In this document: positions 60,279-64,000 of the stretch, one piece after another
Numbering within the stretch: the stretch's first letter is position 1
Layout of the letters: the number at the start of each line of letters is the position of its first letter
NCBI GenBank assembly: GCA_025210965.1
Contig: JAOAQY010000181.1
Location: 62,001-126,000 of the forward strand
Direction of reading: 5' to 3'
DNA length: 64,000 nt
From: Tissierellales bacterium
GTDB lineage: Bacteria; Bacillota; Clostridia; Tissierellales; JAOAQY01
The notes under the pieces: generated by a model
The model's database searches: none
Told to the model about the DNA's origin: nothing
Seen by the model: only the letters and a program-made list of their open reading frames with translations
Translations under genes and position numbers: made by a program

Positions 60279-61136
60279 CTATGCAATATTTTTACTACCT
60301 TTCTCACTATTCTTATGTGAAATAATAAACTCACATGATTTTTGGGCCTTTGAAGAGGCCTTGAAAATCAGTTTATGATCATTTCTTAACTGTGTTAGCC
60401 ATCCATCTATATACGAGGCAGAGTTGTCTATTGTACTGTCTATAATACCAGACATACTACATAGCATCGAACTACCGATTTCCGCAACTAATTCTTCAAA
60501 ACTATATGATTCGCTCCCAAATTGAAACTGATCCTCAGAAGTAAATCTATTTAGTCTTTTCTTATGTCCAGTACTATGTACTAACTCATGAAAGAGAGTA
60601 CTATAATACTTTTCAGAAGAATCGAAATTTGCTAAATTAGGAACATTTACATAATCCAAGGTTGGACTATAATATGCACCTTTGTAATCATTCTTAACCT
60701 TTAATGTTTTAGAATAATCACAAACGAGTTCTTCTGCAGAAATAATCTTACTGTTAGTATTAATAGTTTCCGGTAATTTTGACGGTATTCCATCTATATC
60801 ATCAAGATGAAAAACCTTAAAATATCTCGGCTTCAAATATTTACTGCTTTCTTCTTCTTCAATACCATCTCTTTTCACCTTCTTGACTGTCTCTATAGGA
60901 AAGTATCCAACAATAATATGTGGATTATAGTTTCGAATTTTGCCACCTAATTTCTTAATGGCTTTATAACCTAGATATTCACCACTTTTAGGTAGCAACA
61001 TCCTGTTTAGTAAACTATACGGCTCGCCAGATTCGTATCTTACCGGAAAACCATCTTTCCAAGGTTTTTTCCAAGGTATTGTTCCTGCTTCAATCTCTTC
61101 AATAATCATGTTAGTAATAATTTCGTAAACATTCAT
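60279..61136 (-). CDS. ardC: ArdC-like antirestriction/zincin protein
   Basis: The 285-residue product has the ArdC N-terminal ssDNA-binding domain (VYEIITNMIIEEIEAGTIPWKKPW, NRMLLP...GYKAI, about 1-130) and a C-terminal zincin domain with HELVHSTGHKKRL (about 183-195) and EELVAEIGSSMLC, the pattern of polyvalent plasmid proteins. It protects or processes incoming DNA after transfer. SD AGGAGGAT and hairpin 61151-61164 upstream. Second gene of operon E. Confidence 0.85.
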   Translation of the reverse strand: MNVYEIITNMIIEEIEAGTIPWKKPWKDGFPVRYESGEPYSLLNRMLLPKSGEYLGYKAIKKLGGKIRNYNPHIIVGYFPIETVKKVKRDGIEEEESSKYLKPRYFKVFHLDDIDGIPSKLPETINTNSKIISAEELVCDYSKTLKVKNDYKGAYYSPTLDYVNVPNLANFDSSEKYYSTLFHELVHSTGHKKRLNRFTSEDQFQFGSESYSFEELVAEIGSSMLCSMSGIIDSTIDNSASYIDGWLTQLRNDHKLIFKASSKAQKSCEFIISHKNSEKGSKNIA

Positions 61137-61150
61137 AAAAATCCTCCTAT

Positions 61151-61164
61151 GACGAATAATCGTC
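61151..61164 (-). promoter_or_regulatory. GACGN hairpin element
   Basis: GACGA, 4-base loop, TCGTC, before the SD of the ArdC-like gene. Confidence 0.7.
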
Positions 61165-61193
61165 TTATTAAATAATTCACTAATTACATAAAA

Positions 61194-61940
61194 TTAATCT
61201 ACTACATTAGTTAATTGTGTTTTTATGTACATAATGAATTCATGGAACGAAACTTTAGGCATAGATTCTAAAGTTGACACACCATATTTATTTAGAGCCA
61301 TCTGTAATACCGATTGACTCTTATCTTTAAATTGGGTAAGTAAAGCATTTACCATCCCAATTTGTGCTGTAGTAATTGCACCTTCGATGCTTTCAATTAC
61401 TATATTTTCTACTTTATCAACTACTTCATCTTCATTAGAACTCACATTCTCTCCGATTTTCTCACCTTTTAAATGAGCATGAAGTTTTGCAATTTCAGAT
61501 TCTTTGATGAAAAAAGAGTCACCCCTTTTTTCTATCTTGACCCAGATATCATCTAATCCGTAAAGGTATCTTCCAATACCCCACTGGACACCGGTTCTTT
61601 TCATAGCATCAGACAAACCTCCTTTAATAGGAGATATTTCGGGATTCTCTGCTCCATCCCATTTAGTTATCCATTCGAAGTTTCCATCTTGTTCATAAAC
61701 TTTGATGGATATTCCACAGAGTTGTCCATTTAAAATTGTCGAAAATTCATTTCTCCAACTAAATGAACCGATAACATCATCCAACCTATTCTGAATCGCA
61801 CGGTTATTAACAAAAGGAAATACAAGAGCAGTTTCCTTGTTCTGATCCATAGGTCCTATTTTCCATTCGATTTCCTCAACTGGAAACTCTTCTGATAATC
61901 CTTTTGTAACTTCATTAAATCTTTCGACTGTAATTTTCAT
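61194..61940 (-). CDS. Rad52-family single-strand annealing protein
   Basis: The 248-residue product has the Rad52/Rad22-like core: FVNNRAIQNRLDDVIGSFSWRNEF, ISIKVY..DG.WITKWDGAEN, and KGGLSDAMKRTGVQWGIGRYLYGL (about 100-125). It anneals complementary single strands in recombination. The C-terminal 80 residues are variable. First gene of operon E, behind leader E and the hairpin at 61953-61966. Confidence 0.88.
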   Translation of the reverse strand: MKITVERFNEVTKGLSEEFPVEEIEWKIGPMDQNKETALVFPFVNNRAIQNRLDDVIGSFSWRNEFSTILNGQLCGISIKVYEQDGNFEWITKWDGAENPEISPIKGGLSDAMKRTGVQWGIGRYLYGLDDIWVKIEKRGDSFFIKESEIAKLHAHLKGEKIGENVSSNEDEVVDKVENIVIESIEGAITTAQIGMVNALLTQFKDKSQSVLQMALNKYGVSTLESMPKVSFHEFIMYIKTQLTNVVD

Positions 61941-61952
61941 AAAACCTCCTAT

Positions 61953-62162
61953 GACGAATAATCGTCTTAAAAACTAATTGAACATTCAGTTCAAAAACAA
62001 AAAAACCTGAAAGAAATTTTTAATAATAAAAATCCCAACAGGTTACAAACAAACTATAGATTCTAATCTAAGAATCTAAAAACTAAAAACTCACTATCTG
62101 AAAAAGTATTTAGATAGTTCAGGTTAAAAAACCTCAAATAAATATTCAATTAATTATATCAT
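61953..62162 (-). promoter_or_regulatory. leader E: promoter, hairpins, terminator, hairpin element
   Basis: TATAAT at about 62156-62161; hairpin CTATCT/AGATAG with a 12-base loop (62094-62117); hairpin TAGATTCT, UAGAUU, AGAATCTA (62057-62078); terminator AACCTG...CAGGTT (62004-62044) with T-run; TTGAAC/GTTCAA hairpin (61978-61994); GACGA hairpin (61953-61966). P1 has a different loop, so this is the most diverged of the five leaders. Confidence 0.65.
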
Positions 62163-62171
62163 TAATATTAA

Positions 62172-63149
62172 TTAGAGACAATACGTAGCATAATATTTTT
62201 CAACATTTAACAATACTTCTAAAGGAACTTTAAAGAAATTGCAGAGGATCCACATCTTCTTCGTAGAAATTTTCTCTCCACCTTCAACAGTAGTATATCC
62301 TACTTTTGTCATATCTAATACCACGCTCATATCATCAGCTGAAAGTCCAATATGTTCTCTAATCTTTTTGATATTATTCATGTCTACCATAATTATTTTA
62401 AACTGGACATATAATTCGCCTGTATCTTCATCACTTTTTATTTCAACAGCTTCTTGATCCAAATCTAACTCGTATCTTCTGGAATTGATAGATATCACAT
62501 TTCCTTCAATAAAAATACTATCTCCATAATAAGTCTTCCCATCCCTAACTTCTATGTCTTCTCTTCTATATTTTTTCTTAATTGTCTTCTTATATTTTGG
62601 AAATCCTTCCTGTCTTAGAGTTCTAGATAATTCACGGTCATGAGTTTTCATCATATTTATATCAAATACTTCTTTTCTAGAATATTTTATAGTATATATT
62701 GCTTTTAATTGTACATAAGATCGTTCTATATCAACACTAATAATATCTATCTTCTTTAATATTCCAAGTTCACTAATACTAAAAATTTGATTATTTACTT
62801 TCTCTAACAAATCCTTATTCTCTGTTAAAGTAGATTTATCAATCTCGCTTAAACCATCAAGCGAGATACTCGTCTCAAGAGAGTGCTCTGTAACATCTAT
62901 AACATCTAACTCAATATCATTCTCTCTTATGTCATATAATTTGTAAAAACTTATATTAAAATATTTAAGTGCTTTAAGTGTTGTCTTTCCGGAGAAATTG
63001 ACCTTTCCATTTTCTACGGCATTTAAGTGTAAATCATTTATTTCAAGAGCTTCAGCAACCTCTCTAACACTGAGACCCCTTCCTTCCCTAATCTTTTTCA
63101 AATTATTTGGCAGTATGTTTGGAACAAAATACTTTTTTACCTCAATCAT
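62172..63149 (-). CDS. regulator with two helix-turn-helix domains
   Basis: The 325-residue product has an Xre-type HTH at each end: about 13-65 (LKKIREGRGLSVREVAEAL, then HLNAVENGKVNFSG) and about 258-315 (IKKIREHIGLSADDMSVVL, then GYTTVEGGEKIS). The middle of about 190 residues has no recognised domain. A protein with DNA-binding domains at both ends could bridge two sites. AAGGAGG precedes ATG 63149. It is a candidate regulator of the leader-controlled operons, but this is only by proximity. Confidence 0.7.
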   Translation of the reverse strand: MIEVKKYFVPNILPNNLKKIREGRGLSVREVAEALEINDLHLNAVENGKVNFSGKTTLKALKYFNISFYKLYDIRENDIELDVIDVTEHSLETSISLDGLSEIDKSTLTENKDLLEKVNNQIFSISELGILKKIDIISVDIERSYVQLKAIYTIKYSRKEVFDINMMKTHDRELSRTLRQEGFPKYKKTIKKKYRREDIEVRDGKTYYGDSIFIEGNVISINSRRYELDLDQEAVEIKSDEDTGELYVQFKIIMVDMNNIKKIREHIGLSADDMSVVLDMTKVGYTTVEGGEKISTKKMWILCNFFKVPLEVLLNVEKYYATYCL

Positions 63150-63225
63150 TCTAATACCTCCTTTTTGAGTTCACAAAAGAAACCAAAAAAATTATATCTC
63201 AAAATTATGTGCTTTGTATGTATTC

Positions 63226-63798
63226 TTAATATGCTTTTGGATAATTTTTTTCTTTAGAAAGTTCATTCATTCTAGATATTAGAATTGGTTTTGCAATTTT
63301 AAATATCTCAGGGTCAAATTTTCTACCCACTTCACTTTCCATAATTTCGATAACATTCGGAATAGAAAAATTTCTATAAATTCTCGGTGTTATCATTGCA
63401 TCGAATACATCTGCTACTGTCAATATCCTGCTCTCAACCGGAATACTATTACCCAATAAGTTGTCTGGATAACCAGTTCCATCCCAGTTTTCATGATGAT
63501 GTCTTATAATTTTCGAATAAATTTCCCCTTCATCTTCATCCAAATACTCTGAGCATACAATCCATTCAGAAAATTCAGAATGTCTCTTCATATTTTCAAA
63601 CTCTTCAAAATTTAATCTAGAAGGTTTGTTTAGAATTTTTTTAGGGATAAAAATTTTCCCTACATCGTGCAATAAGCCTAAGTGAAAAAGATTACAATGT
63701 TCTATTTTCATTGCATCACCAATTGCTTTTGCTACTATGCCTACATTATAACTGTGAAGAATAAGTTCAGCATCATAGGGATTCTCTTTTCTAATCAT
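63226..63798 (-). CDS. HD-GYP cyclic di-GMP phosphodiesterase
   Basis: The 190-residue product is a single HD-GYP domain: HSYNVGIVAKAI, LLHDVGKIFIP with the HD pair (about 42-47), and IIRHHHENWDGTGYP with the GYP motif (about 104-118), then ILTVADVFDAM. It hydrolyses cyclic di-GMP. There is no sensory domain, so activity may be set by expression or partners. It opposes the GGDEF enzyme at 5037-6167. A promoter is not clear upstream. Confidence 0.9.
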   Translation of the reverse strand: MIRKENPYDAELILHSYNVGIVAKAIGDAMKIEHCNLFHLGLLHDVGKIFIPKKILNKPSRLNFEEFENMKRHSEFSEWIVCSEYLDEDEGEIYSKIIRHHHENWDGTGYPDNLLGNSIPVESRILTVADVFDAMITPRIYRNFSIPNVIEIMESEVGRKFDPEIFKIAKPILISRMNELSKEKNYPKAY

Positions 63799-63909
63799 TC
63801 CTAACCACCTTTAATATGTTCTTACTTAATTATATCATATCCATATTCATAAACAATATATACATTTCTTTATGTATCTTTAGAATATTAAAGTTTTATG
63901 GCAAAAGTA

Positions 63910-63937
63910 AAGAGCATATATCTAATTATATGCTCTT
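63910..63937. terminator. hairpin at the right end
   Basis: AAGAGCATATA pairs with TATATGCTCTT around a 6-base loop. The U-run is weak. Confidence 0.4.
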
Positions 63938-64000
63938 AGTCTCTATTTAGAAAAAATTTTTTAATTTCCATTCTAGCCCTATGACTAGGATTTTCAATTG
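63936..64000 (-). CDS. partial CDS entering from the right edge
   Basis: A minus-strand frame ends at TAA 63936-63938 and reads NPSHRARMEIKKFFLNRD at its C-terminus. It is open to the window edge. The stop overlaps the hairpin at 63910-63937, as in other 3' ends here. Too short to identify. Confidence 0.35.
   Translation of the reverse strand, partial: IENPSHRARMEIKKFFLNRD

Noticed and set aside
34721-61966. GACGN palindromes as DNA operators
   Set aside because: They have fixed orientation and fixed distance to the SD, lie inside operons and between stop and start codons, and include non-symmetric loops, so RNA function is more likely, though DNA binding is not excluded.

Overview
The window is AT-rich DNA with strong GGAGG-type ribosome binding sites, short intergenic gaps and Clostridia-like codon use. 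I see no rRNA, tRNA or housekeeping metabolism. Topoisomerase III, its own DnaN clamp, a Rad52-type annealing protein, an ArdC-type protein, a SNF2-type helicase with a DNA methyltransferase, a RadC-like protein, a VirB4-like motor fragment, a prepilin peptidase and many short hypothetical genes point to a large (probably conjugative) plasmid or plasmid-like element of a clostridial host. Replication initiator, relaxase and partition genes are not visible here.

Layout. 1-24 kb is mostly plus strand: small membrane proteins, a GAF-GGDEF diguanylate cyclase (5.0 kb), a zincin-like protein (9.4 kb), a CFI-box secreted or toxin-like protein (12.9 kb), a membrane protein paired with a ClpB-like AAA+ ATPase (13.8-16.7 kb), four overlapping small two-TM genes lying between two dif-like sites next to a tyrosine recombinase gene (16.7-19.6 kb), then topoisomerase III on the minus strand. 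24-28 kb is accessory DNA: a HEPN-like protein, an HTH gene with an operator array, a 26-bp inverted-repeat element, gene relics, a duplicated small hydrophobic protein with an apparent antisense RNA, and short promoter-terminator RNA units. 28-34 kb (minus) holds an unknown operon with a GIY-YIG protein and a VirB4-like ATPase, plus a prepilin peptidase. 34-62 kb (minus) is a DNA-processing regulon interrupted by an accessory block at 39.8-48 kb (IS1634-like element with a 133-bp target duplication, PIN protein, TIR-FGE fusion) and by a type III toxin-antitoxin locus at 55.4-56.1 kb. The right end has an AbrB-like regulator, a double-HTH regulator and an HD-GYP phosphodiesterase.

The most unusual signal is RNA-level organisation of the 34-62 kb regulon. 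Nineteen genes carry the same small hairpin (GACGN - 4/5-nt loop - N'CGTC, with the fifth pair covarying) just upstream of the Shine-Dalgarno, preceded by a conserved TTATTAAG. Five transcription units start with a shared leader: a TATAAT promoter, two hairpins presenting the same hexaloop UAGAUU, then an intrinsic terminator before the first gene. Several intercistronic gaps hold further GAAGAGG...CCTCTTC hairpins. I infer a multi-operon antitermination or attenuation system plus an operon-wide translational or processing element. No listed RNA family that I recognise matches either.

Four loci contain ORFs that become intact if one base is added to or removed from an A/T homopolymer, so some apparent pseudogenes may be sequencing artefacts or slippage sites.
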